Source of the DNA: Burkholderiales bacterium PBB2 | GTDB lineage: Bacteria; Pseudomonadota; Gammaproteobacteria; Burkholderiales; Burkholderiaceae_C | DNA: 64,000 bases | Direction of reading: 5' to 3' | NCBI GenBank assembly: GCA_002255955.1 | Contig: NKIM01000008.1 | Span: 62,001-126,000, forward strand | Shown: piece by piece, positions 19,216 to 27,871 of the stretch | How the letters are laid out: the number at the start of each line of letters is the position of its first letter | Numbering within the stretch: position 1 is the stretch's first letter | The notes under the pieces: generated by a model | Database searches by the model: none | Seen by the model: the letters and a program-made list of their open reading frames with translations, nothing else | Told to the model about the DNA's origin: nothing | Translations under genes and position numbers: made by a program

Positions 19216-19539
19216 ATGAGAGCTTTTGAATTTGTCATGGCCGTGATGTTGAGCGCGGAGGCCTCGGCGGCCAGCGCGGCACCATCCAAATTGGACCGCG
19301 GGCGCTGCCCGGTCATGCCGCCGCCGCAGCTGAGCGACAAGCGGCTGCCGAACGGCGAGTTCTTCATGACGGCGAGGTTTCTGTTGAAGGCCGACGGTGC
19401 CATCGAGCAGATCACGGTGGAAGGCAAGGGCCCCGAGAGCTTCCGTCGTGCCATTGCGGACGCCATCCGCGCCTACGAGTGCGTGCCTGCAGCAGCAGAC
19501 CAGGAGATCGAATCCGAGTTTCGGATCCGGATTTCCTAG
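19216..19539 (+). CDS. Small exported protein resembling a TonB C-terminal (energy-transducer) fold
   Basis: The protein has 107 residues with a possible signal peptide (MRAFEFVMAVMLSAEASAA). The body (RCPVMPPPQLSDKR...TARFLLKADGAIEQITVEGKGPESFRRAIADAIRAYECVP) has the beta-strand/helix pattern of a TonB C-terminal-type domain, including paired cysteines. It is too short to be a full TonB and has no membrane anchor beyond the signal. Function unknown. Confidence 0.55.
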   Translation: MRAFEFVMAVMLSAEASAASAAPSKLDRGRCPVMPPPQLSDKRLPNGEFFMTARFLLKADGAIEQITVEGKGPESFRRAIADAIRAYECVPAAADQEIESEFRIRIS

Positions 19540-19615
19540 GCCTCTGCACAGATCCCAAGTTTGCAGGGGGCTTCGTGGGTTCCCTGTCTCCGCCATGCAT
19601 TTCATCGAGCCCGGC

Positions 19616-20125
19616 ATGTACCCGATCCGCATCCTCACCGCCGCTGACGCCTCCGCCTACCGCAGCCTCATGCTCGAGGCCTACGAGCAAGCGCCGGATG
19701 CGTTCACGGCCACGGTGGCCGAGCGCCGCGCGCAACCCGAATCCTGGTGGATCCGGCGGATCGGCAGCGCTGACGGCCTGGCCACGACCTTGGGGGCCTG
19801 GCAAGACGATGTATTGGTCGGCACCGTGGCACTCGAGTATTCGGCCAAGCCCAAGACCCGGCACGCCGCGCTGGTGCTGGGCATGTATGTCCAGGCGGCG
19901 CAGCGGGGCCAGGGCTTGGGTCTGGCGCTGATGAAGGCGGCTGTGGCGGCGGCCTCGTCGCGACCTGAGATCCTGGCTTTGAACCTGACCCTGACCGAGG
20001 GCAATGAGCCGGCCCTTCGCCTGTATCGCTCGGTGGGCTTTGTCACCTGGGGTGTTCAGCCGCAGGCGATTCGCACCGAGGCGGGCCTCAAGGGCAAGGT
20101 GCATATGTCTCTGGTACTGTCCTGA
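19616..20125 (+). CDS. GNAT-family N-acetyltransferase
   Basis: The protein has 169 residues from the ATG at 19616, which has GAG 6 bases upstream; an in-frame ATG at 19595 is the alternative. The start YPIRILTAADASAYRSL, acetyl-CoA motif LVLGMYVQAAQRGQGLGLALM and NEPALRLYRSVGF are typical of GNAT enzymes acting on small molecules or protein termini. The acceptor is unknown. Confidence 0.85.
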   Translation: MYPIRILTAADASAYRSLMLEAYEQAPDAFTATVAERRAQPESWWIRRIGSADGLATTLGAWQDDVLVGTVALEYSAKPKTRHAALVLGMYVQAAQRGQGLGLALMKAAVAAASSRPEILALNLTLTEGNEPALRLYRSVGFVTWGVQPQAIRTEAGLKGKVHMSLVLS

Positions 20126-20152
20126 GTTGGCCGCGTCGCTTGAGTTCGCGGC

Positions 20153-20365
20153 TCAGGGCTCCGAACTTGCGGCCAGAGCCGGCCTCTCGGCACCTTGAAC
20201 GTCTGAGGCATGGGCCACTTTGCTGAAGAGCAAGAGGGCGCAGACGGCCGAGGCGGCCGACAAGGCCACCGCGGCGGCGATGAGCGCGAGCGTGTTGCGG
20301 CTTGGAGCGGGCAGCTTGGCCCAGGAAAAATCGAGCTGCTTGTGGTGGGGGGTCAGGATCTTCAT
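20153..20365 (-). CDS. Small single-pass membrane protein of unknown function
   Basis: The protein has 70 residues from the ATG at 20365. The N-terminus is basic and polar (MKILTPHHKQLDFSW), followed by one hydrophobic helix (TLALIAAAVALSAASAVCALLLF, residues 26-48) and a short polar tail. I do not recognise a family. It is convergent with the preceding GNAT gene. Confidence 0.5.
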   Translation of the reverse strand: MKILTPHHKQLDFSWAKLPAPSRNTLALIAAAVALSAASAVCALLLFSKVAHASDVQGAERPALAASSEP

Positions 20366-20519
20366 GCGGTGTCTCCGCACGCATGTCGCCCACGACGTGG
20401 ACCCGCTGCGTGCATCAGGAATCAGGGACACGCATTGTCAAAAACTGGGCCGGCTTTGTCCGTGGCCTTTGTGTGCCGAGACTTTGACGAGATGTGACGG
20501 CGGGAAGCTGGCAGCAGGC

Positions 20520-21077
20520 TCAGCGCGGCTGAGCGGCATCCAGCGCTGCTGGTCCTTGGTGCCGGTACACCAAGCCCTCTCCGCCGCGGAATGGGATGCT
20601 GCGCTCCAGCGTGGCGCCCAGGCGCTCAGCCACCTGGACCGATGGCCGATTGCCCGCTGCGATCACGCTCACCGCCGTCTGCCAGCCGAAGTGGTGGTAC
20701 GCGGCCCGCAGCGCCGCACGGGCAGCCTCGGTGGCATAGCCCTGGCCCTGGGCCTCGGGCAAAAGCGCCCAGGTGATCTCGGGCTCCAGCCAGCCCTCCG
20801 GGAACCAGAGCCCGGACAGGCCCAGAAACACACCGTCGGATTTGCGCTCCAGCGCCCAGGGCCCGTAGCCGCGCAAGGCCCAGTGGCCGAAGTAGGCCGC
20901 GAACTTGCGCCAGGCCTCATCGCGCCCGCAGGGCCCGCCGTAGGTGGCCGACATGGGGTCGGCAAAGAACCGGGCCATGCCCTCAAAATCCGCCTCGGCA
21001 AACGGTCGCAGCCGCAGACGCTCGGATTCGAAACTGGGGATGGAGGCGATGAAGTTGCTGAAACGAGGGGCGGTCAT
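20520..21077 (-). CDS. GNAT-family N-acetyltransferase (RimJ/RimL type)
   Basis: The protein has 185 residues. SFESERLRLRPFAEADFEGM and EITWALLPEAQGQGYATEAARAAL are the hallmarks of the RimJ/RimL class, with NRPSVQVAERLGA as the late motif. The start at 21077 is followed by MTAPRFSNF; upstream codons are not convincing. The substrate is unknown. Confidence 0.87.
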   Translation of the reverse strand: MTAPRFSNFIASIPSFESERLRLRPFAEADFEGMARFFADPMSATYGGPCGRDEAWRKFAAYFGHWALRGYGPWALERKSDGVFLGLSGLWFPEGWLEPEITWALLPEAQGQGYATEAARAALRAAYHHFGWQTAVSVIAAGNRPSVQVAERLGATLERSIPFRGGEGLVYRHQGPAALDAAQPR

Positions 21078-21219
21078 GGAAGCGGCTTGAAGAGCAGAGC
21101 AGAGCAAAGCAGGGCGGCGTGTGGGTGTGAACGACCGACCTCACAAACCGGCGCCCAGCTTAGCCGCTTGCTGCCCGCAGCAGCCCGCCCCTCAAGCCAT
21201 CCGTCCAACCGTGCGTCAA

Positions 21220-21438
21220 TCAGTGGGACCGAGGGTTCGACACGGGGCCGGTGGCCAACGCACTCGACCATTGCGCTTGCCGGGCCAGTTCCGACGCCGT
21301 GGCTTCATCGGCGGTGACCAGGAACTCGGTGCTGCTGCGCTCAACGAAGTAGGCGCTCTTGAAGCGCAAGAGCAGTTCACCCAAGGCCTGGCGAGCCTGA
21401 AGCGGAGCGCCGTTGAAGGTGAGGGTCAGCGTGGTCAT
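21220..21438 (-). CDS. Small hypothetical protein
   Basis: A 72-residue protein (MTTLTLTFNGAPLQARQALGE...). It has a plausible alternating strand/helix pattern, but I recognise no family. It lies downstream of the formate dehydrogenase operon on the same strand and could be its last gene or independent. Confidence 0.45.
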   Translation of the reverse strand: MTTLTLTFNGAPLQARQALGELLLRFKSAYFVERSSTEFLVTADEATASELARQAQWSSALATGPVSNPRSH

Positions 21439-21545
21439 GGTGCTTTGGCTTTCTTTCAATCGTTGCTTCGAACTTCCGGCTCAAGAACATGGAGCTGGTG
21501 ATTCAAGAACGTTGCAGATGAAAGCCGGTTGACCGTGCTTCTCGA

Positions 21546-21773
21546 TCAGGCCAAGCTCGCCCGGCGCAATTCAATCGCCTCTTTGACGATTGGCAGGAGT
21601 TCGCTGGCTGCCCCCGAGCCCTCCATCGCCGCCAGCAGCTCCCGCCGCATGCGCGGCTCCCAGAACTTTTGAATGTGGGTGGCGATGCCGTCCAGGGCTT
21701 CGGCGTGGTCGGGCATGGCCTGGAAGAAGGTGCCGATCTGGTTGGCCATGCGGACGAGTTTTTCAATGTCCAT
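21546..21773 (-). CDS. fdsD: NAD-dependent formate dehydrogenase delta subunit
   Basis: The protein has 75 residues. The pattern LVRMANQIGTFFQAMPDHAEALDGIATHIQKFWEPRMR is characteristic of FdsD, a small subunit or maturation partner of the FdsABG formate dehydrogenase. Its start overlaps the end of fdhD by 11 bp, in the same operon order as in other betaproteobacteria. The open frame upstream of 21773 is not used. Confidence 0.88.
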   Translation of the reverse strand: MDIEKLVRMANQIGTFFQAMPDHAEALDGIATHIQKFWEPRMRRELLAAMEGSGAASELLPIVKEAIELRRASLA

Positions 21774-22692
21774 GGGAGGGCTTGAGCTGAGGTTCGGAGT
21801 CGTGGAGGTCGAGCCGCTCGGGGTGGCAGTAGACGACCAGGTCCTGGCGGCGGGCGAAGCCGACCAGGGTCATGTTGGCGCGCGCGGCGGTGGCCACGGC
21901 GAAGGAGGTGGGGGCGGACACGGCCGCGAGCAGGGGCACGCCGGCGCTGGCGGTCTTCTGCACCATTTCGAAGCTGGCGCGGCTGGTCACGGCGATGAAG
22001 CCTTCACCGGCTTTCACTTCATGCCGGGCCAGGGCGCCGATCAGCTTGTCCAGGGCGTTATGGCGTCCGACGTCTTCGCGCAGCCATTTCACCTCGCCCT
22101 CGGCCGAGCACCAGGCGGCCGCGTGCACGGCGCCGGTGGCCTGCTGCAAGGTCTGGTGCTCGACGAACTGGCCCATGGCCCGCGCAATCGCCGCGCGGCT
22201 GAACAGCCGGCCCTGGCCTGGCATGGCCAGCTCCGGCAGATGGCGCGCCACCTGGGCCAGGCTCTCGGTGCCGCAGAGCCCGCAGCCGGTGCGGCCGGTC
22301 ATGGAGCGTCGGCGGTCTTTCAATCGGGCGAAGGCTTCGCCGGCGATGCGCAGGTGCAGGGTGATGCCTTGCTCGCTGCTTTCTTCCTCGACGCTGAACA
22401 GCTCATGCGGTGCACTGAGGATGCCCTCGCTGAGCGAAAAGCCGAGCGCGAACTCTTCCAGGTCCAGCGGCGTTGCCAGCATCACCGCATGCGAAATGCC
22501 GTTGTACTCCAGGGCCACCGGCACCTCTTCGGCCACCCAGTCGTCCACCGCAAAGGCCGCGCCCGCGCGCACGCCCTGCACGGGCAGCACGCGAGCGCCC
22601 TCGCAGAACGTGGGCCGCGCCGCGCCCGCCCCGGCGCTTAGGGCTGGGGCCGGGGCCGGGGCTGCCGGTTTGCCGCTGTGCTCACTTGCCAT
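21763..22692 (-). CDS. fdhD: Formate dehydrogenase accessory sulfurtransferase FdhD (FdsC)
   Basis: The protein has 309 residues. FdhD passes sulfur from a cysteine desulfurase to the bis-MGD cofactor of formate dehydrogenase. The conserved CGLCGTES motif near residue 136 holds the two functional cysteines, and the later DVGRHNALDKLIG motif is typical of the family. It overlaps fdsA by 11 bp and fdsD by 11 bp, so translation of the three is probably coupled. Confidence 0.93.
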   Translation of the reverse strand: MASEHSGKPAAPAPAPALSAGAGAARPTFCEGARVLPVQGVRAGAAFAVDDWVAEEVPVALEYNGISHAVMLATPLDLEEFALGFSLSEGILSAPHELFSVEEESSEQGITLHLRIAGEAFARLKDRRRSMTGRTGCGLCGTESLAQVARHLPELAMPGQGRLFSRAAIARAMGQFVEHQTLQQATGAVHAAAWCSAEGEVKWLREDVGRHNALDKLIGALARHEVKAGEGFIAVTSRASFEMVQKTASAGVPLLAAVSAPTSFAVATAARANMTLVGFARRQDLVVYCHPERLDLHDSEPQLKPSHGH

Positions 22693-25561
22693 GGGCGCCC
22701 TCGGGCTGGCGGGCCTGTTGCAGCGCGTCTTGCTGGGCCTGGTTGAAGCGGCTGTACTCGCGCTGCCAGTCGGACGGCTGCTGCACCGGCATCACCTGCA
22801 CGGCGGTCACCTTGTACTCGGGGCAGTTGGTGGCCCAGTCGGAGTTGTCGGTGGTGATGACGTTGGCGCCGGACTCGGGGAAGTGGAAGGTGGTGTAGAC
22901 CACGCCCGGCTGCACCCGCTCGGTGACGGTGGCGCGCAGCACGGTGTCGCCGGCGCGACTGGCGATGCCCACCCAGTCGTCGTCCTTGATGCCGCGCTCT
23001 TCGGCGTCGTGCGGGTGGATTTCCAGGCGGTCCTCGCTGTGCCACTGGTTGTTGGGCGTGCGCCGGGTTTGCGCGCCCACGTTGTACTGGCTCAGGATGC
23101 GGCCGGTGGTCAGCAGCAGCGGGAACTTGCGCGTCACTTTCTCATCGGTGGGCACGTACTGGGTGATGATGAAACGGCCCTTGCCGCGCACGAACTTGTC
23201 CACGTGCATGATGGGCGTGCCGGCCTCTTCGGTGTGCTCGTTGCAAGGCCATTGCACGCTGCCCAGGCGTTCGATCTTCTCGTAGCTGACACCGGCGAAG
23301 GTCGGGGTCAGCGCGGCGATCTCGGCCATGATCTCCTCGGGGTTCTTGTAATCCATCGGGTAGCCCAGGGCCTGGGCCAGCTTCTGCGTCACCTCCCAAT
23401 CGGCATAGCCGGCCAGCGGCGGCATGACCTTGCGCACGCGGCTGATGCGGCGCTCGGCATTGGTGAAGGTGCCGTCCTTTTCCAGGAAGCTCGATCCGGG
23501 CAGGAAGACATGGGCGTACTTGGCGGTTTCGTTCAGGAAGATGTCCTGCACCACCACGCATTCCATGGCCATCATGGCCGCGGCCACGTGTTTCGTATTG
23601 GGGTCGGACTGCACGATGTCTTCGCCCTCGCAGTACAGGCCTTTGAAGCTGCCCGACAGCGCTGCATCGAACATATTCGGGATGCGCAGGCCAGGCTCGG
23701 GGTTGATGCTCACGCCCCAGGCCGCTTCGAACTGCGCGCGCACGGTGCTGTCCGACACATGGCGATAGCCCGGCAGCTCATGCGGGAAGCTGCCCATATC
23801 GCAGCTGCCTTGCACATTGTTCTGGCCGCGCAAGGGGTTCACGCCCACGCCTTCGCGGCCGACATTGCCGGTGGCCATGGCCAGGTTGGCAATGCCCATC
23901 ACCATGGTCGAACCCTGGCTGTGCTCGGTCACGCCCAGGCCGTAGTAGATGGCCGCATTGCCACCCGTTGCATACAGGCGCGCCGCGCCGCGCAGCTCGG
24001 CCGCCGGCACGCCGCTGGCGGCCTCCAGCGCCTCGGGCGAGTTTTCGGGCCGGGCCACGAACTCACGCCACTGATTGAAGCTCTTCGGGTCGCAGCGTTC
24101 GGCCACATAAGCCTCGTTGACCAGGCCCTCGGTGACGATGACATGGGCCAGGGCGGTGATCACCGCCACATTGGTGCCGGGCTTGAGCTGCAGATGGTGG
24201 GCCGCCTGGATGTGCGGCGACTTGACCAGGTCGATGCGGCGCGGGTCCACGACGATGAGCTTGGCGCCCTCGCGCAAACGGCGCTTCATGCGCGAGGCGA
24301 ACACCGGGTGCGCCTCGCTGGGGTTGGCGCCGATGACCATGATCACATCGGCCTTCTCCACCGATTTGAAGGTCTGCGTGCCGGCCGAGGTGCCCAGGGT
24401 TTGGCCCAGGCCGTAGCCCGTGGGCGAGTGGCAGACGCGGGCGCAGGTGTCGACGTTGTTGTTGCCGAAGGCCGCGCGGATCAGCTTCTGCACCAGGTAG
24501 GTTTCCTCGTTGGTGCAGCGCGAGGAGGTGATGCCGCCAATCGAATCCTTGCCATGCTTGGCCTGGATGCGGCGGAATTCGCTGGCCGCATGGTTCAGCG
24601 CCACCTCCCAGCTGACCTCTTGCCAGGGGTCTTGGATGCTGGCGCGGATCATGGGCTTGGTGATGCGGTCCTGATGGGTGGCATAGCCCCAGGCGAAGCG
24701 GCCCTTGACGCAGCTGTGGCCCTCGTTGGCCTTGCCGTCCTTCCAGGGCACCATGCGCACGACTTGCGTGCCCTTCATCTCGGCCTTGAAGCCGCAACCC
24801 ACGCCGCAGTAGGCGCAGGTGGTGATGACGCTGTGCTCGGGCTGGCCGAGCCAGATGACGGACTTTTCCTGCAGCGTGGCCGTGGGGCAGGCTTCCACGC
24901 AGGCGCCGCAGCTCACGCATTCCGATTCCATAAAGGGCTGGTCCTGGCCCGGTGAGACGCGCGACTCAAAGCCGCGGCCCGAGATCGTCAGCGCAAAAGT
25001 GCCCTGCGTCTCTTCGCAGGCCCGCACGCAGCGGTTGCAGACGATGCACTTGCTCGGGTCGTAGGTGAAGTAGGGGTTGGACTCGTCCTTCTTCGAGTCG
25101 CAATGGTGGGCGCCGGCCGCGGCCCCCACGCCGTAGCGCACATTGCGCAGTCCCGTCACGCCGGCCATGTCCTGCAGCTCGCAATTGCCATTGGCCGAGC
25201 AGGTCAGGCAGTCCAGCGGGTGGTCCGAGATGTAGAGCTCCATCACGCCCTTGCGCAGATCCTGTAGCTTAGGCGTCTGGGTCTTGACCTTCATGCCGGC
25301 CTCGGCCGGCGTGGTGCAGCTGGCGGGGAAGCCCTTGCGGCCCTCCACCTCCACCAGGCAGAGCCGGCAGGAGCCAAAGGGCTCCAGGCTGTCGGTGGCG
25401 CAGAGCTTGGGTACCTTGATGCCGGCGTCCACGGCGGCGCGCATCAGCGAGGTGCCCTTGGGCACGGTGACCGGGAAGCCGTCGATTTCCAGCGTCACTT
25501 CCTCGGTCGATTCCCGGCGCGGGGTGCCGTGGTCGATGTCTTGCTTGAGATGATCCAACAT
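22682..25561 (-). CDS. fdsA: NAD-dependent formate dehydrogenase alpha subunit (molybdopterin catalytic subunit)
   Basis: The protein has 959 residues. It oxidises formate to CO2 at a bis-MGD molybdenum site. Order: N-terminal 2Fe-2S ferredoxin fold (CATDSLEPFGSCRLC), His/Cys cluster region, two 4Fe-4S motifs (CIVCNRCVRAC and CVSCGACVEAC), the Mo-domain 4Fe-4S motif CAYCGVGCGF, then the Mo-pterin domains. The molybdenum ligand is Cys (CARVCHSPTG near residue 380), not selenocysteine. The size equals the family norm. It acts in the cytoplasm with FdsB and FdsG to give NADH. Confidence 0.96.
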   Translation of the reverse strand: MLDHLKQDIDHGTPRRESTEEVTLEIDGFPVTVPKGTSLMRAAVDAGIKVPKLCATDSLEPFGSCRLCLVEVEGRKGFPASCTTPAEAGMKVKTQTPKLQDLRKGVMELYISDHPLDCLTCSANGNCELQDMAGVTGLRNVRYGVGAAAGAHHCDSKKDESNPYFTYDPSKCIVCNRCVRACEETQGTFALTISGRGFESRVSPGQDQPFMESECVSCGACVEACPTATLQEKSVIWLGQPEHSVITTCAYCGVGCGFKAEMKGTQVVRMVPWKDGKANEGHSCVKGRFAWGYATHQDRITKPMIRASIQDPWQEVSWEVALNHAASEFRRIQAKHGKDSIGGITSSRCTNEETYLVQKLIRAAFGNNNVDTCARVCHSPTGYGLGQTLGTSAGTQTFKSVEKADVIMVIGANPSEAHPVFASRMKRRLREGAKLIVVDPRRIDLVKSPHIQAAHHLQLKPGTNVAVITALAHVIVTEGLVNEAYVAERCDPKSFNQWREFVARPENSPEALEAASGVPAAELRGAARLYATGGNAAIYYGLGVTEHSQGSTMVMGIANLAMATGNVGREGVGVNPLRGQNNVQGSCDMGSFPHELPGYRHVSDSTVRAQFEAAWGVSINPEPGLRIPNMFDAALSGSFKGLYCEGEDIVQSDPNTKHVAAAMMAMECVVVQDIFLNETAKYAHVFLPGSSFLEKDGTFTNAERRISRVRKVMPPLAGYADWEVTQKLAQALGYPMDYKNPEEIMAEIAALTPTFAGVSYEKIERLGSVQWPCNEHTEEAGTPIMHVDKFVRGKGRFIITQYVPTDEKVTRKFPLLLTTGRILSQYNVGAQTRRTPNNQWHSEDRLEIHPHDAEERGIKDDDWVGIASRAGDTVLRATVTERVQPGVVYTTFHFPESGANVITTDNSDWATNCPEYKVTAVQVMPVQQPSDWQREYSRFNQAQQDALQQARQPEGAHGK

Positions 25562-25588
25562 GGTGATCTGCTCCTGAGCGGGCCCAGT

Positions 25589-27235
25589 TCAGGCCGCGGC
25601 CTGGTCGGGCGCGGCAAGACCGAAGTCCTGCGGGTAGTGGTTCAGCGCCGAGAGCACCGGGAACGGCGTCATGCCGCCCATGGCACAGAGCGAACCGTGG
25701 GTCATGGTGTCGCAGAGGTCGCGCAGCAGGATCACCTGCTCGGCGCGGTTCTGGTTGCTGCGGATGCGGTCGATCACTTCCACGCCGCGGGTCGAGCCGA
25801 TGCGGCAGGGCGTGCACTTGCCGCAGGACTCGATGGCGCAGAACTCCATGGCGTAGCGGGCCAGCTGGGACAGGTCGGCCGTGTCGTCATGCACGACGAT
25901 GCCGCCGTGGCCGACCACGGCGCCCATGGCCGCGTAGGCCTCATAGTCCAGCGGCACATCCCATTGCGACTCGGGCACATAGGCGCCCAGCGGGCCGCCG
26001 ACCTGCACCGCCTTGATCGGCCGGCCGCTGGCCGTGCCGCCGCCGAAGCCGTAGAGCAGCTCGCGCAGCGTCAGACCGAAGGCTTTTTCGACCAGGCCGC
26101 CATGTTTGATATTGCCGGCCAGCTGGAAGGGCAGGGTGCCGTGCGAGCGGCCGACGCCAAAGTCACGGTAGGCCTGGGCACCGCGCGCCAGGATGATGGG
26201 CGCGCTGGCAAAGGTGATGACGTTGTTGATGACCGTCGGCTGGCCGAACAGGCCCGAGAGCGCAGGCAGCGGCGGCTTGGCGCGCACCACGCCGCGCTTG
26301 CCTTCGATGCTCTCCAGCATGGCGGTCTCTTCGCCGCACACATAGCTGCCCGCCGCCTTGCGCACCTCCAGATGGAAGGCGTGGCCGCTGCCGCAGACGC
26401 TGTCGCCGAGGAAGCCGGCCGCGGTGGCGCGGGCGATGGCCTCGTTCATCGTCGCGATGGCATGCGGGTACTCGGAGCGGATGTAGATGTAGCCACGCAT
26501 GGCGCCCACCGCCAGCGCGGCGATGGTCATGCCCTCGATCAGCATGAAGGGATCGCCCTCCATGGTCATGCGGTCGGAGTAGGTGCCCGAGTCGCCTTCG
26601 TCGGCGTTGCAGACGATGTATTTCTGCACGCCCCCACGTCCGCCTGTCGGCGTCCTGCCCCCCGAGGGGGCGTCAGGAAGCTTGGGGCGGCCCGGCGCTT
26701 CCTGCTGGCTAGCCTTCGCTTCACGCACTGTCTTCCACTTGATGCCGGCCGGGAAGGCCGCGCCGCCGCGACCGCGCAGGCCCGAGTGCAGCATCTCCTG
26801 GATGATGGCGCTGCCGTCCAGGCTGAGCGCGCGGCGCAGGCCGGCCCAGCCCTCGTGGGCTTCGTAGTCGGCCAGCGAGAGCGGGTCGATCACGCCGACG
26901 CGGCGGAAGGTCAATCGCTCCTGCAGCGCCAGGAAGGGGATCTGCTCGGTCACGCCCTGGCGCAGCGGGTGTTCGCCGCCCTGCAGCAGGCCGGCATCGA
27001 GCAGGCCCGGCACATCGGCGGCCTCGACCGGGCCGTAGGCGATGCGGCCTTGCGGCGTCTGCACCTCAAGCAGGGTCTCCAGCCAGAACAGGCCACGCGA
27101 GCCATTGCGCACCAGCTCGATGCTCAGGCCGCGGCATTGGCACTCATGGCGCAAGGCCTCGGCCACCTCGTCGGCGCCCACCGCCAGCGCGGCGGAATCG
27201 CGCGGCACGAATACTTTCACGATGGCGCTCGTCAT
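25589..27235 (-). CDS. fdsB: NAD-dependent formate dehydrogenase beta subunit, with in-frame repeat insertion
   Basis: The protein has 548 residues from the ATG at 27235, which overlaps the fdsG stop as TGATG. It is the NuoF-like flavin subunit: FMN/NADH motifs GLRGRGGAAFPAGIKW and YIVCNADEGDSGTYSDRM, and the 4Fe-4S motif ESCGKCTPCRIG near the C-terminus. Between the conserved KTVREA and QKYIVCN blocks there are about 30 extra residues rich in Pro, Gly, Arg and Ser (about 170-201), encoded by a hairpin-rich repeat; without it the length would match the roughly 520 residues usual for FdsB. The reading frame stays open, so the protein is probably functional. Confidence 0.93.
   Translation of the reverse strand: MTSAIVKVFVPRDSAALAVGADEVAEALRHECQCRGLSIELVRNGSRGLFWLETLLEVQTPQGRIAYGPVEAADVPGLLDAGLLQGGEHPLRQGVTEQIPFLALQERLTFRRVGVIDPLSLADYEAHEGWAGLRRALSLDGSAIIQEMLHSGLRGRGGAAFPAGIKWKTVREAKASQQEAPGRPKLPDAPSGGRTPTGGRGGVQKYIVCNADEGDSGTYSDRMTMEGDPFMLIEGMTIAALAVGAMRGYIYIRSEYPHAIATMNEAIARATAAGFLGDSVCGSGHAFHLEVRKAAGSYVCGEETAMLESIEGKRGVVRAKPPLPALSGLFGQPTVINNVITFASAPIILARGAQAYRDFGVGRSHGTLPFQLAGNIKHGGLVEKAFGLTLRELLYGFGGGTASGRPIKAVQVGGPLGAYVPESQWDVPLDYEAYAAMGAVVGHGGIVVHDDTADLSQLARYAMEFCAIESCGKCTPCRIGSTRGVEVIDRIRSNQNRAEQVILLRDLCDTMTHGSLCAMGGMTPFPVLSALNHYPQDFGLAAPDQAAA
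26629..26727. repeat. Palindromic interspersed-type repeat inserted inside fdsB
   Basis: The stretch contains GCCCCC-CGA-GGGGGC (26657-26671) and CAGGAAGC...GCTTCCTG (26674-26704), two hairpins in tandem. Their look is that of the GC-rich palindromic repeats common between genes in Burkholderiales genomes. The position corresponds exactly to the extra residues of FdsB. I saw no second copy in this window, so the repeat status rests on structure and on the break in the protein alignment. Confidence 0.6.
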
Positions 27236-27687
27236 CACAGGCCCTCCTTGGCCAGCAGGGCGTCCAGCTTGGCCGGCGTCATGCGGGCGTGCAGGCGCTC
27301 GTTGATTTGCAGGGCCGGGGCCGAGGCGCACAGGCCCAGGCAGTAGACCGGCTCCAGTGTCACCGCGCCATCGGCCCGCGTGTGGTGCGAGGCGCAGCCC
27401 AGGCGTGTCTCGGCATGGGCCAGCAGCGCATCAGCGCCACGCGCTTGGCAGGCTTCGGCGCGGCAGACTTGCAGCACCTGCTTGCCCGGCGCTGAGCTGC
27501 GGAAGAAATGGTAATAGCTGATCACCCCATGGACCTCGGCCCGGGACAGGCTCAGGTGCTCGGCAATCAGGGGCACGGCGGCCGGCGGCACATGGCCCAG
27601 GGCTTCCTGCACGGCATGCAGCAGGGGCAGCAGGGCGCCGTCTCGGGCCGGGTGCGCGGCCAGCAGTTCGTGTATTGATTCGTCCAT
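27235..27687 (-). CDS. fdsG: NAD-dependent formate dehydrogenase gamma subunit (NuoE-like)
   Basis: The protein has 150 residues. It has a thioredoxin-like 2Fe-2S fold with ligands in CRAEACQARG and CLGLCASAPALQIN and the family signature HGVISYYHFF. It relays electrons next to FdsB. It is the first gene of fdsGBA-fdhD-fdsD; its leader (27690-27780) is a long purine tract on the plus strand, that is pyrimidine-rich in the transcript. Confidence 0.94.
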   Translation of the reverse strand: MDESIHELLAAHPARDGALLPLLHAVQEALGHVPPAAVPLIAEHLSLSRAEVHGVISYYHFFRSSAPGKQVLQVCRAEACQARGADALLAHAETRLGCASHHTRADGAVTLEPVYCLGLCASAPALQINERLHARMTPAKLDALLAKEGL

Positions 27688-27802
27688 GGGGAAATTGTCG
27701 GGTAAAGCAAAAACAGCAAGAAAGGAAAGACAACAATCGCAGAACGGGGAGAGAGAAGAAAGAAAGACAGAAAGCGAGCGAGCCCGCCTACGGCTGAGTT
27801 GA

Positions 27803-27824
27803 CGCCGACCCGGTGGGGTCGGCG
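27803..27824. terminator. Hairpin between transporter gene and fds operon
   Basis: CGCCGACCC, a short loop and GGGTCGGCG form a 9 bp GC stem downstream of the transporter stop (27872). No clear T-run follows on the minus strand, so it may be a weak terminator or a processing/attenuation hairpin ahead of fdsG. Confidence 0.4.
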
Positions 27825-27871
27825 GCTCGTCATGTCGGGCTCGTCTCGCTCCAGTTCATCTGCGACCCGCT

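Noticed and set aside
21872-24955. A 1,027-codon open frame opposite fdsA and fdhD
   Set aside because: Antisense shadow of two well-recognised genes.
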